Below are positions 7,702 through 15,043 of a stretch of 64,000 nucleotides of DNA, one piece after another. The notes beneath the pieces were generated by a model that saw only the letters and a list, made by a program, of their open reading frames with translations, was not told where the DNA came from and searched no databases. Positions within the stretch are counted from its first letter, which is position 1, and each line of letters starts with the position of its first letter. The stretch comes from Arcticibacterium sp964021845 (GTDB lineage: Bacteria > Bacteroidota > Bacteroidia > Cytophagales > Spirosomataceae). The stretch covers positions 372,001-436,000 of the forward strand of contig NZ_CAXHZC010000004.1 in assembly GCF_964021845.1 (NCBI RefSeq), in the 5' to 3' direction. A program made the translations under genes and the position numbers.

Positions 7702-9048
7702 TTATTTCTCTGAGTAATAAAGGTTTAATTGGAAGTCTTTAAGAACTATTCTGTTCAAACCAGCATTAAAAACAGCACTAGAAGAAACGGTACCTGATGG
7801 AACGCCGCTTACTAATATCATTCCATTGTCTTGCTTTTTTTGAGAAGTAATTCCCTGTAGATATGGTGTAATATCTGCTACGAAAAAATTAGTTGAGTCT
7901 ACATAGGTACTTAAAATACCTGCGGTAGGATTAACGGAATAGCTTACGAAACCATATCTATTATTATCCCTAGTTACTTTTTGATTATTGTCAAGTGTTA
8001 GGAATGTTATATAAGGAGCCAAAGGTATATCCTCATTAAATGTGTTAGTGTCAGCTCTGAAAAAAAGCTCTGCTCTACTAATTTGAGGGTTGCTTAAAGC
8101 TTTAATGCTAGGAAAAGTTAGTTTAGTAGCTATTCCTGTTCCCGCTTGAACAAAGGTCCTCTCATTGGTAAGTGCACTACTTAAACTAGATGTTTTCTGG
8201 GTCAACAGGTTTAAAGGAGTTTCTGTTCTACTACTTGTGATTTGGTTATAACGAGAAGAGGTGAAATCAAAAATATATCCTTCTGCGGTAGTGCTACCTG
8301 ATGAATGATAAAATAGGTTTAAGGTAGAAAATCCTGAAGCAGAGGCAGAGCCTAGATTAAATGCCGCAATAGTTTCTGTTCCAGAAACAGCAGAAATTCT
8401 AAATCCTCTGAAAGCCTTAGAGAAGGCTTCGTTTGTTGCAGATTCATCTTTGTTAGCCAAGGCCAATAATTCTTGACCTACTACATCTGGAAGTTTCATT
8501 TTAACATAGAGTAAACTCGAATCGGCCGGATTGTAAAAGTCAGCTCGACTTACGGTTTTCGAAGCCAAAAGGGTCTCTTCATAGGCTTCCTCATCATCAT
8601 AATTATAATTTTTACCAAATACCAATGACTCTTTAAGTCTGTGAACTTGAATGGTCATATTAGCTAAACTGTCACCATAAAATAGTAGACTCCTGTTTAT
8701 TAAGCTCAGAGTTAAAGAATCAAAAATTGCATTATCGGGTGCAGTTAAAGGAGAATCTCCGTTAGCAAAACTATTTGGTAAAAGTGATGGCTGTAGATAA
8801 GCTACCGAAGTTACTTTACCAAAAACAGGATCAACAAAAGAGCCTACTAAAGCCGCAGCCTGACCGCTAGTAATAGCCGAATCCATTAGGTAGGTACTTG
8901 CCTCTATTGCTAAGGTATCTGAAAATACCGTTTGTCCTGAGCCTTCTTCTCCAGTAAAACCAATTTTACCTGGTTCCTCACAGGATAAAAAGAAAGCGGA
9001 AACCAGTACAAGTACTGAATTCCGCATTAGATCTATTTTATTAAGCAT
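7702..9048 (-). CDS. DUF4270 family outer-membrane lipoprotein
   Basis: Predicted lipoprotein of 448 residues of the DUF4270 family, widespread in Bacteroidota and of unknown function. I chose the start at 9048 because it lies 4 bp after the upstream stop codon and gives a short lipoprotein signal: hydrophobic VLVLVSAFFLS followed by Cys. An upstream start at 9138 would place 90 bp inside the glycogen synthase gene and bury the signal peptide. The mature part is beta-rich and serine/threonine-rich with no enzymatic motif. Its place directly after the short glycogen synthase, and near panC and glmS, matches a gene order I recall in other Bacteroidota. Confidence 0.85.
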   Translation of the reverse strand: MLNKIDLMRNSVLVLVSAFFLSCEEPGKIGFTGEEGSGQTVFSDTLAIEASTYLMDSAITSGQAAALVGSFVDPVFGKVTSVAYLQPSLLPNSFANGDSPLTAPDNAIFDSLTLSLINRSLLFYGDSLANMTIQVHRLKESLVFGKNYNYDDEEAYEETLLASKTVSRADFYNPADSSLLYVKMKLPDVVGQELLALANKDESATNEAFSKAFRGFRISAVSGTETIAAFNLGSASASGFSTLNLFYHSSGSTTAEGYIFDFTSSRYNQITSSRTETPLNLLTQKTSSLSSALTNERTFVQAGTGIATKLTFPSIKALSNPQISRAELFFRADTNTFNEDIPLAPYITFLTLDNNQKVTRDNNRYGFVSYSVNPTAGILSTYVDSTNFFVADITPYLQGITSQKKQDNGMILVSGVPSGTVSSSAVFNAGLNRIVLKDFQLNLYYSEK

Positions 9049-9052
9049 AAAA

Positions 9053-9862
9053 CTATTCTGCCAAATCTGTATAAAGTTGGAAAAATGTTTCTGCAATGTT
9101 CTCATCTTCAATTTGAGCATCAATTTTCTTTTCAGCAATTTCGTTAACTATATTACTGATATCAGTACTAAGGTTTTCATTGGCCTTAACTACCACATCA
9201 GCGTATTCACAACCAATTTTTATAAAGCCAGCGAAATCTCTTGATCTTAAATTAGCTAAGTTTTCGTCAGAAATATCTAACATTTTAGCTTTAGGGATCA
9301 TGTCTTCCGTAAACTTGTGTTCGAATACATTATTGTAAACGGTAAAAACCGACTTCGTATTTTTAAATATTGGGTCGTTTTTATAAGTTGTTTTTAAATA
9401 AAGAGGAACAAGAGCTGTCATCCAGTCTGTACAATGTACAATATCAGGAGCCCATCCTAGTTTTTTGACAGTTTCTAAGGCACCTTTACAAAAGAAAATG
9501 GCACGTTCGTCATTGTCATCATAAAAAGCTCCTTGCTTGTCTGTGAAAACAGTTTTTCTTTGGAAATAGTCTTCGTTATCTAAAAAATAAACCTGTAATT
9601 TGGCCGATGGGATAGAAGCCACCTTAATTATTAAAGGTTTTTCTTCGTCGCCTACAGTAATATTAATTCCAGAAAGTCTTACAACTTCGTGGAGTCTATT
9701 TTTACGCTCATTGATAGTTCCGAAACGTGGCATCAGTATTCTGATTTCCATGCCTCTTTCCTGCATTTCTTGAGGTAGTTTTTTAGTAAGAGTAGCAATT
9801 TTTGATAATTCTAAAAAAGGATCGATCTCGCTCGTAAGATAGAGAATTCGGATTTTGCTCAT
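9053..9862 (-). CDS. Glycogen/starch synthase catalytic N-domain protein (GT5), short form
   Basis: A 269-residue protein matching the N-terminal half of GT5 glycogen synthases, which add glucose from ADP-glucose to alpha-glucan. Visible family features are ILYLTSEIDPF at the start, LMPRFGTINER, a PDIVHCTDWMTALVP segment (about 138-152) and FTVYNNVFEH. Two features are unusual. The ADP-glucose-binding KTGGL loop near residue 20 is replaced by SKIATL, and the C-terminal GT-B domain (about 200 residues in full-length GlgA) is absent. Short forms of this kind are, as I recall, the norm at this locus in Bacteroidota, so it is not obviously a broken gene. Glycogen synthesis by it is unproven; a regulatory or sugar-sensing role is possible. 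Confidence 0.8.
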   Translation of the reverse strand: MSKIRILYLTSEIDPFLELSKIATLTKKLPQEMQERGMEIRILMPRFGTINERKNRLHEVVRLSGINITVGDEEKPLIIKVASIPSAKLQVYFLDNEDYFQRKTVFTDKQGAFYDDNDERAIFFCKGALETVKKLGWAPDIVHCTDWMTALVPLYLKTTYKNDPIFKNTKSVFTVYNNVFEHKFTEDMIPKAKMLDISDENLANLRSRDFAGFIKIGCEYADVVVKANENLSTDISNIVNEIAEKKIDAQIEDENIAETFFQLYTDLAE

Positions 9863-9911
9863 AAAGACAATATTTCGTTAAATATGCGGAAGGTGCTTCC
9901 AAATTAGGGTG

Positions 9912-9945
9912 CAAAGATACTAAAAAAAAAACTAAACTTTCCCAA
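9912..9945 (-). promoter_or_regulatory. Candidate promoter for the short glycogen synthase gene
   Basis: The minus strand carries TATCTTTG (9919 down to 9912), a TAnnTTTG match, with a TTG 23 bases upstream (9943-9945). The spacing is at the long end of the accepted range. Confidence 0.45.
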
Positions 9946-9991
9946 ACAATTGGCTTTTGCTTTTTTAAAAGACTAATTAATTCTTTGAAAA

Positions 9992-11416
9992 CTAGTAAGA
10001 AGTGGGCTTTAAATAGGCTAATGAGATAGTGTCTTTTGAATCTTTTACCAATTGGAAATTCAAAGACTCTAGGGCTGCTTTTGTTTGCTCTTTAATACTT
10101 TGGTTTCCTGCAATAATATCTCTAAAGTAGGTTGATGCATTTTTGCCGATGTACTTTTTACAAATGTTTTGATAATCCCTGTAGGAGTAGCCTTTGAAGG
10201 GCTTTCCATAGTTTATCCAAAGCTCTCGCATGAGGTCATCAAGCCCTTTTTTATTGTCTGAGTTTTGTTGAATAAGGTGATGCAAAATTAAGGCTGCTAT
10301 GGCTCCTTTATGATAAACGGATACTTTTCTGTCCGGAACTCCTTTCTCATATCCATCAAGCCATAAATCAAAAGACGAGTTTAGTAAAGATTGGGATGCC
10401 TCATTTGAAGTTTCAAAATGCCTTTTTAGTGTTGTTTCAAGCTCTTTTAGATATTGTTCTTTGTTGAAAACGCCACTTCTATACAGAATCCAGTCGCCGT
10501 AAAAGGTAGTTAAGCCTTCGGCTACAAAACATGTTTCGAAATAGTTTTCTTTACTGTAATCGTATGGAAGGAGTTCTTTCGGTCTAATTTTTTTGACGTT
10601 CCAGGTGTGAAATAGTTCGTGCGAAGCTAAACCTAAAATATCAATGTAAATTTCATCAAAGTTTTGAGCATCTGGGCCAAGCGTCATCATGGTAGAGTTA
10701 TGATGCTCAACGCCATGATAGTAGGGCTTGCTCATCATCCAGAGCATGAAATGATACTCTTTTACGGGAAACTCGCCAAAAACGTCAATTTGCTCAGAGG
10801 TGAACTTTTTGAAATCGATGAGTACTTTGTTCCAAGGGATTTCAATTTTTCCTTTGACCCATATATGGAATTTGTAACCTTGGGACATATAAGTTTTATG
10901 CTGAATAGCCGAGGAAATCATGATAGGGGAGTCTACTAAGTCATGAAAGCTATTGCACGTGAAGGTGTTTATGCTGCCATTCTTTTCAAAACTCATTCCA
11001 GTGGCTATGTCGGTATTGGCTGCAAAATCAATTTTTAATTCACATGGTTCATTCTGCTGGTTTTCTATATACATGCAGAAGTTGATAGGGTTGAGGTAAA
11101 GAAAGTTTGGTTCTATATAGCTTCCTCCTGCATTTTGAATATCGGCATAGAACTCATACTGTATACTTATTTCAGAATAACCTTCGGTTTTTACTTGCCA
11201 AATGTCTTTTTTGACTTTTTTGATAGATAAATCTTTGCCATTTGATGCTTTACATGAAACATTTCGGATGTTTTTTGCAAAGTTTTGTATTTCGTACCGT
11301 CCCGGCCTCCAAGCAGGTAAATTTATTTTAAGGAGCTTTTGGCTTATGTTTGAAAAGGTAGCTTCTATGTGAAGATACTTGGTGTCAGGTTGTTTATATG
11401 AAATTTTATAATTCAT
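9992..11416 (-). CDS. M61 family metallopeptidase lacking the usual PDZ domain
   Basis: Zinc peptidase of the M61 (glycyl aminopeptidase) family. The zinc motif HELFH is at 266-270 in ASHELFHTWNVKKIRP, and the downstream Glu300 lies in the FVAEGLTTFYGD element. An N-terminal beta-domain typical of M61 (INLPAWRPGRYEIQNF) precedes it. Most homologues are about 580-600 residues and end in a PDZ domain; this protein stops at 474 residues right after the helical catalytic domain. No second frame encoding a PDZ is apparent downstream, where only 129 bp separate it from the next gene. No signal peptide is seen. Confidence 0.9.
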   Translation of the reverse strand: MNYKISYKQPDTKYLHIEATFSNISQKLLKINLPAWRPGRYEIQNFAKNIRNVSCKASNGKDLSIKKVKKDIWQVKTEGYSEISIQYEFYADIQNAGGSYIEPNFLYLNPINFCMYIENQQNEPCELKIDFAANTDIATGMSFEKNGSINTFTCNSFHDLVDSPIMISSAIQHKTYMSQGYKFHIWVKGKIEIPWNKVLIDFKKFTSEQIDVFGEFPVKEYHFMLWMMSKPYYHGVEHHNSTMMTLGPDAQNFDEIYIDILGLASHELFHTWNVKKIRPKELLPYDYSKENYFETCFVAEGLTTFYGDWILYRSGVFNKEQYLKELETTLKRHFETSNEASQSLLNSSFDLWLDGYEKGVPDRKVSVYHKGAIAALILHHLIQQNSDNKKGLDDLMRELWINYGKPFKGYSYRDYQNICKKYIGKNASTYFRDIIAGNQSIKEQTKAALESLNFQLVKDSKDTISLAYLKPTSY

Positions 11417-11430
11417 TCTTACGTTTGCTT

Positions 11431-11460
11431 TTGAAATAAAGAATTAAATTTTTACTTTTG
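11431..11460 (+). promoter_or_regulatory. Textbook Bacteroidota promoter for rpmH-rnpA
   Basis: TTG (11431-11433), exactly 19 bases, then TACTTTTG (11453-11460), matching TTG-N19-TAnnTTTG. The predicted transcript start is about 35-40 bases before the rpmH ATG at 11503. Confidence 0.75.
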
Positions 11461-11502
11461 CAGTCCCAAATTTAAGATAAGGACAAAATTAATTGAATTA
11501 GA

Positions 11503-11658
11503 ATGAAACGTACATTCCAGCCGTCAAATAGAAAGCGTAAAAATAAACATGGTTTTCGCGAGCGTTCTGCCACAGTAGGTGGAAGAAAGGTTATTAAGGC
11601 TCGTCGTACCAGAGGAAGATGGAAATTGACAGTTTCTGACGAAAAGACGCATAAGTAA
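11503..11658 (+). CDS. rpmH: 50S ribosomal protein L34
   Basis: A 51-residue, strongly basic large-subunit protein. It begins MKRTFQPSNRKRKNKHGFRE and continues with the family RSATVGGRKVIKARRTRGR segment. The C-terminus WKLTVSDEKTHK is slightly longer than the shortest L34s, as is common in Bacteroidota. It is followed by a terminator-like hairpin and then rnpA, the classic rpmH-rnpA order. dnaA is not adjacent, as is usual in this phylum. Confidence 0.97.
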   Translation: MKRTFQPSNRKRKNKHGFRERSATVGGRKVIKARRTRGRWKLTVSDEKTHK

Positions 11659-11685
11659 TTTTTATAGCATTTACGGACTTTGTGA

Positions 11686-11709
11686 GGCCACCATTCTGGG
11701 TGGCTTTTC
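11686..11709 (+). terminator. Hairpin between rpmH and rnpA (possible attenuator)
   Basis: GGCCACC (11686-11692) pairs with GGTGGCT (11699-11705) around a 6-base loop, including one G-T pair, and is followed by TTTC. It lies 28 bases past the rpmH stop. It may reduce read-through so that L34 is made in excess over RnpA. Confidence 0.55.
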
Positions 11710-11772
11710 TTGTTTGTGCTCATCTCGGCTTTTTTATAACTATCTTTAAATGCTAATTTAACTTTAATTACT

Positions 11773-12141
11773 TTGAATAAGTCTTTCAGGAAAACAGAGC
11801 GACTTTGTCACGTAAAGGTGATTGAAGGTTTATTCGATAGGAAGAATAAGCAGAATAAAAGTTTTAGCTCTTTTCCTATTTTAATGATTTATAGCTTAAA
11901 CGAGTTAGATGAAAGAGACTATTCTAAAGTCCTTTTTTCTGTACCAAAAAGAAAATTTAAGCATGCGGTAGATAGAAATCTTTTAAAAAGAAGGTTAAAA
12001 GAGGCTTATCGCTTAAATAAAAACCTTATTCCAGAAAATCAGAATTATAATATAGCCTTCCTTTATATTGCTAAGGAAATTCATGATTATGAGGGATTGG
12101 AAAAGGCCATGATCAAACTTTTGACTAGTTTTAAAGATTGA
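11773..12141 (+). CDS. rnpA: Ribonuclease P protein component (TTG start)
   Basis: Protein subunit of RNase P, which matures the 5' ends of tRNAs. The 122-residue protein starts MNKSFRKTERLCHVKVIEGLF and carries the RNA-binding signature in VPKRKFKHAVDRNLLKRRLKEAYR (about 57-80). The only sensible start in frame is TTG at 11773: the ATG at 11750 reaches a stop after three codons. A weak start could keep RnpA low relative to L34. The RNase P RNA gene is not in the window. Confidence 0.93.
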   Translation: MNKSFRKTERLCHVKVIEGLFDRKNKQNKSFSSFPILMIYSLNELDERDYSKVLFSVPKRKFKHAVDRNLLKRRLKEAYRLNKNLIPENQNYNIAFLYIAKEIHDYEGLEKAMIKLLTSFKD

Positions 12142-12209
12142 TTTCTTGTATTATAAAAGACTGGATTGGATTTTGCGTTGTATAACTAAATTACTGTCAA
12201 CTCTTATTA

Positions 12210-13859
12210 ATGAAAAAGACCTATAGATTTCTGACAATTGGACTTATTGCTTCTACACTAGCATTAGTTGGTTTTAAGTATGAAGATCGTTATTTCGAAA
12301 TCGCTAAAAATCTAGACATTTTTGCAACGCTGTTTAAGGAGTTAAATGCTCTTTATGTGGATGAAATAAACCCCAATAAGGCGATGCGTACTAGCATTAC
12401 TTCAATGCTGAAGGAGTTGGACCCTTATACAAATTTCTACCCAGAAGATGATATTGAGGATTATAGAACCATGGCTACGGGCAAATATAATGGTATAGGT
12501 GCTACGGTGAGTAATGTTTATGGTGAGCATACTGTGGTAATGATATATGAAGGTTCACCTGCAGATAAGGCTGGGATAAAAATAGGAGACGTTTTTAGTG
12601 AAATTAATGGTGTAAGCTTAGCTGGAAGAGACAGTGAGCAGCTTGGTAGACTATTGAAAGGGCAAACAGATACCCAAGTAGACCTTACAATAAAGAGATT
12701 TGGTCAAAAGAAGCCAATAGACCTGACAGTGAAAAGAGCCGTTGTAAAAACGCCAAATGTACCTCACTATGGATTAATAAATGATGAGGTCGGCTATATT
12801 CAATTAAACGACTTTAGTGCCACGGCCGCTGCAGAAATCAAAACAGCCTTTGAAGAAATGAAAGGGCAAGGAATGAAAAGCTTGGTTTTGGATTTAAGAG
12901 GCAACCCTGGTGGGCTTTTGAATATGGCTATTGATATCTGTAATTTCTTTATTCCTAAAGGTAAGCTTGTGGTGGAAACAAAAGGGAAAGTGGGGCAATG
13001 GAATAAAAAGTACGCTGCTAGATTTAATCCACTAGATTTAGAAATGCCAATAGCTGTTTTAATAAGCAGTGGCAGTGCTTCTGCATCTGAAATAGTGAGT
13101 GGAACGCTACAAGATTATGATAGAGGAGTAGTGATAGGTCAAAAATCTTTTGGAAAAGGTTTAGTACAAACTACCAGACCATTAAGTTTTAATACGCAAC
13201 TTAAGGTTACTACCGCTAAATACTATATTCCTTCGGGAAGGTGTATTCAGGCTATTGATTATAGTCATAGAAATGAGGATGGAAGTGTAGGTAAAGTACC
13301 TGATTCGTTGAAATCTACTTTTTATACTAAAAATGGAAGACCTGTTTATGATGGTGGAGGAGTAGACCCTGATATTAAGCTAGAACCGAAAGAACTTTCA
13401 GAACTGACAAGGCAATTAACTCGCGAAGGGGTAATTTTTGATTTTGCTACGCAATACTATTTCAATAATCAAACTAATATTCCTGGCGATAATTTTACGC
13501 CTTCAGATGATTTATATGCAGCGTTTAAGGAGTATGTAAAGACTTCAGGTTTTAAGTATGTTAATGATGCGGAGGAGGCTCTGTCAGATTTAGAAGCACT
13601 AGCGAGTGAAGAGGAGGGTTATGCTGATTTTAAATCTACTTTAAGTCCTTTGAGAGCCTTATTGAATAAAAAGAAGGATTTGGATTTAGTGACTTATCAA
13701 AATGAAATTAGGGACGAACTAGCTTTAGAAATCCTGAGTAGATATCATTATGATAATGCTATGAAATTCGTTTCTTTTGAAAAGGACCAAGAGGTTCAGG
13801 AGGCATTAAAGTTATTTAAAGATATGCCTCGCTATAAATCTATTCTTGCTGGAAAATAA
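12210..13859 (+). CDS. S41 family C-terminal processing peptidase (CtpA-like)
   Basis: Periplasmic, probably membrane-anchored serine protease of 549 residues that cleaves proteins near their C-termini. An N-terminal hydrophobic segment (7-21) serves as signal or anchor. A PDZ domain covers about 85-165 (GIGATVSNVYGEHTVV, GSPADKAGIKIGD). The S41 catalytic domain follows, with LRGNPGGLLNMA, the nucleophile region SGSASASEI (287-295) and the catalytic lysine in GQKSFGKG (Lys316). A helical C-terminal region of about 140 residues is predicted. It overlaps tsaB by one base (TAATG), indicating translational coupling. Confidence 0.95.
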   Translation: MKKTYRFLTIGLIASTLALVGFKYEDRYFEIAKNLDIFATLFKELNALYVDEINPNKAMRTSITSMLKELDPYTNFYPEDDIEDYRTMATGKYNGIGATVSNVYGEHTVVMIYEGSPADKAGIKIGDVFSEINGVSLAGRDSEQLGRLLKGQTDTQVDLTIKRFGQKKPIDLTVKRAVVKTPNVPHYGLINDEVGYIQLNDFSATAAAEIKTAFEEMKGQGMKSLVLDLRGNPGGLLNMAIDICNFFIPKGKLVVETKGKVGQWNKKYAARFNPLDLEMPIAVLISSGSASASEIVSGTLQDYDRGVVIGQKSFGKGLVQTTRPLSFNTQLKVTTAKYYIPSGRCIQAIDYSHRNEDGSVGKVPDSLKSTFYTKNGRPVYDGGGVDPDIKLEPKELSELTRQLTREGVIFDFATQYYFNNQTNIPGDNFTPSDDLYAAFKEYVKTSGFKYVNDAEEALSDLEALASEEEGYADFKSTLSPLRALLNKKKDLDLVTYQNEIRDELALEILSRYHYDNAMKFVSFEKDQEVQEALKLFKDMPRYKSILAGK

Positions 13860-14551
13860 TGGCTTTAATTCTAAGTGTTGAAACTTCTGTAAATGGTTGT
13901 TCTGCTGCTATTCATGAAAACGGAACAGTACGTTCAAATTTTGAACTATTCGAACAACGTTCCTCGGCAGAAATGCTTACGGTTTTAATAGAGCAAGCCC
14001 TGAAGGTTATTAAGAAAGACTTTTCAGATTTGGACGCAGTGGCCGTTTCTAAAGGGCCAGGCTCATACACGGGCTTAAGAATAGGGGTAAGCACGGTTAA
14101 AGGCATCTGTTATGCTGCTAACTTACCGTTGGTTTCTATAAACTCATTGGACCTTATGGCAAATCAGATTAAACCTACTTTTGATGGTTTAGTATGTCCT
14201 ATGTTAGATGCTAGACGAATGGAGGTTTACTGTAAAGTAATAGATTCAACTGGTGTAGAAAAAATGGAAACTACAGCTGTGGTGGTGGACGAAAACTCTT
14301 TTAGTAACTTTTTGAAAAACGGTAAAGTACTTTTTTGTGGCGAAGGGGCTGAAAAGATTAAGAATGTAATCAATCATGATAATGCTCTTTTTTTAGGGGC
14401 TGAAGTAAGGCCTAAGGCTTCTGATATGGGTAAAGCAGCTTACGCTAAATTTGAGAAGGGATATTTTGAAAACGTTTCGGATTTTGAGCCTTTTTATCTC
14501 AAAGAGTTTGTAGGTACTACACCCTCAAAAAACAAAAAAGTCACGGCCTAG
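13859..14551 (+). CDS. tsaB: tRNA threonylcarbamoyladenosine biosynthesis protein TsaB
   Basis: Non-catalytic ASKHA-fold partner of TsaD in forming t6A37 in ANN-decoding tRNAs. Signatures are the N-terminal LSVETSVNGCSAAI phosphate loop and VSKGPGSYTGLRIGVSTVKG (about 62-81). The 230-residue length is normal. Its ATG overlaps the stop of the S41 protease gene, and its stop codon (14549-14551) lies in the loop of the terminator shared with hpf. tsaD and tsaE are not nearby. Confidence 0.95.
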   Translation: MALILSVETSVNGCSAAIHENGTVRSNFELFEQRSSAEMLTVLIEQALKVIKKDFSDLDAVAVSKGPGSYTGLRIGVSTVKGICYAANLPLVSINSLDLMANQIKPTFDGLVCPMLDARRMEVYCKVIDSTGVEKMETTAVVVDENSFSNFLKNGKVLFCGEGAEKIKNVINHDNALFLGAEVRPKASDMGKAAYAKFEKGYFENVSDFEPFYLKEFVGTTPSKNKKVTA

Positions 14552-14561
14552 ACCGTGACTT
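14531..14561 (-). terminator. Terminator of hpf (bidirectional; contains the tsaB stop codon)
   Basis: AAGTCACGG (14538-14546) pairs perfectly over 9 bp with CCGTGACTT (14553-14561) around a 6-base loop. On the minus strand it is followed by T6GT6, a strong U-tract for hpf transcripts. The tsaB stop codon is within the loop. Confidence 0.8.
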
Positions 14562-14583
14562 AAGATTAACTTGTTTTTGACTT

Positions 14584-14934
14584 TTAATCTTCGTCAGAAG
14601 ATTCAATGACAAGCTCTGGTTTTTTATGACTTACGTCGTTCTGTTTTTGTTTTACTTTCTTTACTTGACGTGTTAATACGTCTAGTGCAATGTCGGTTGC
14701 TTCTTCAAAGGAATCACCTTGCTCTTTCACAAAAATCGTCTTTCCTGGCACGTGTAAACTAACTTCTACTAGTTTTTTCTGGACAGCTGATTTTTCACCT
14801 TTTTCAAGTTTTAGGTAAACGTCTGCTCCAGTTATTCGGTCATGAAATTGATCTAACTTATTCAGTTTGCGTTGGATGAAATCTACTAACGAATTGTCAG
14901 CGGTAAAACGAACTGCATTTACTTTCAGCTTCAT
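14584..14934 (-). CDS. hpf: Ribosome hibernation-promoting factor, short form (HPF/RaiA)
   Basis: Binds the 30S decoding region and helps store inactive ribosomes under stress. I chose the ATG at 14934, giving 116 residues that begin MKLKVNAVRFTADNSL; an upstream ATG at 14970 would add 12 atypical residues. Family features include FIQRKLNKLDQF, ADVYLKLE, VEVSLHVPGKTIFV and SFEEATDIALDVLTRQVKK, followed by a charged tail. The length indicates the short HPF type without the C-terminal dimerisation domain. Confidence 0.93.
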   Translation of the reverse strand: MKLKVNAVRFTADNSLVDFIQRKLNKLDQFHDRITGADVYLKLEKGEKSAVQKKLVEVSLHVPGKTIFVKEQGDSFEEATDIALDVLTRQVKKVKQKQNDVSHKKPELVIESSDED

Positions 14935-15043
14935 ATTTCTTTTGGATTTTAATGTTATGAATATGACCAATTATCAGATAAATAGTGCTTTTAAAAAAGC
15001 CTCATATCTTATAGAATGAATGTAGGCATATTTGACAATAAAA

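Noticed and set aside
7702..9138. Longer DUF4270 reading frame starting at 9138
   Set aside because: It would overlap the glycogen synthase by 86 bp and bury the lipoprotein signal; the ATG at 9048 fits better.
11472..11723. 83-residue minus-strand ORF
   Set aside because: Antisense to rpmH, which is unmistakable on the plus strand.
14935..14970. Upstream ATG for hpf
   Set aside because: The 12 extra residues do not match HPF; the internal ATG gives the family N-terminus.
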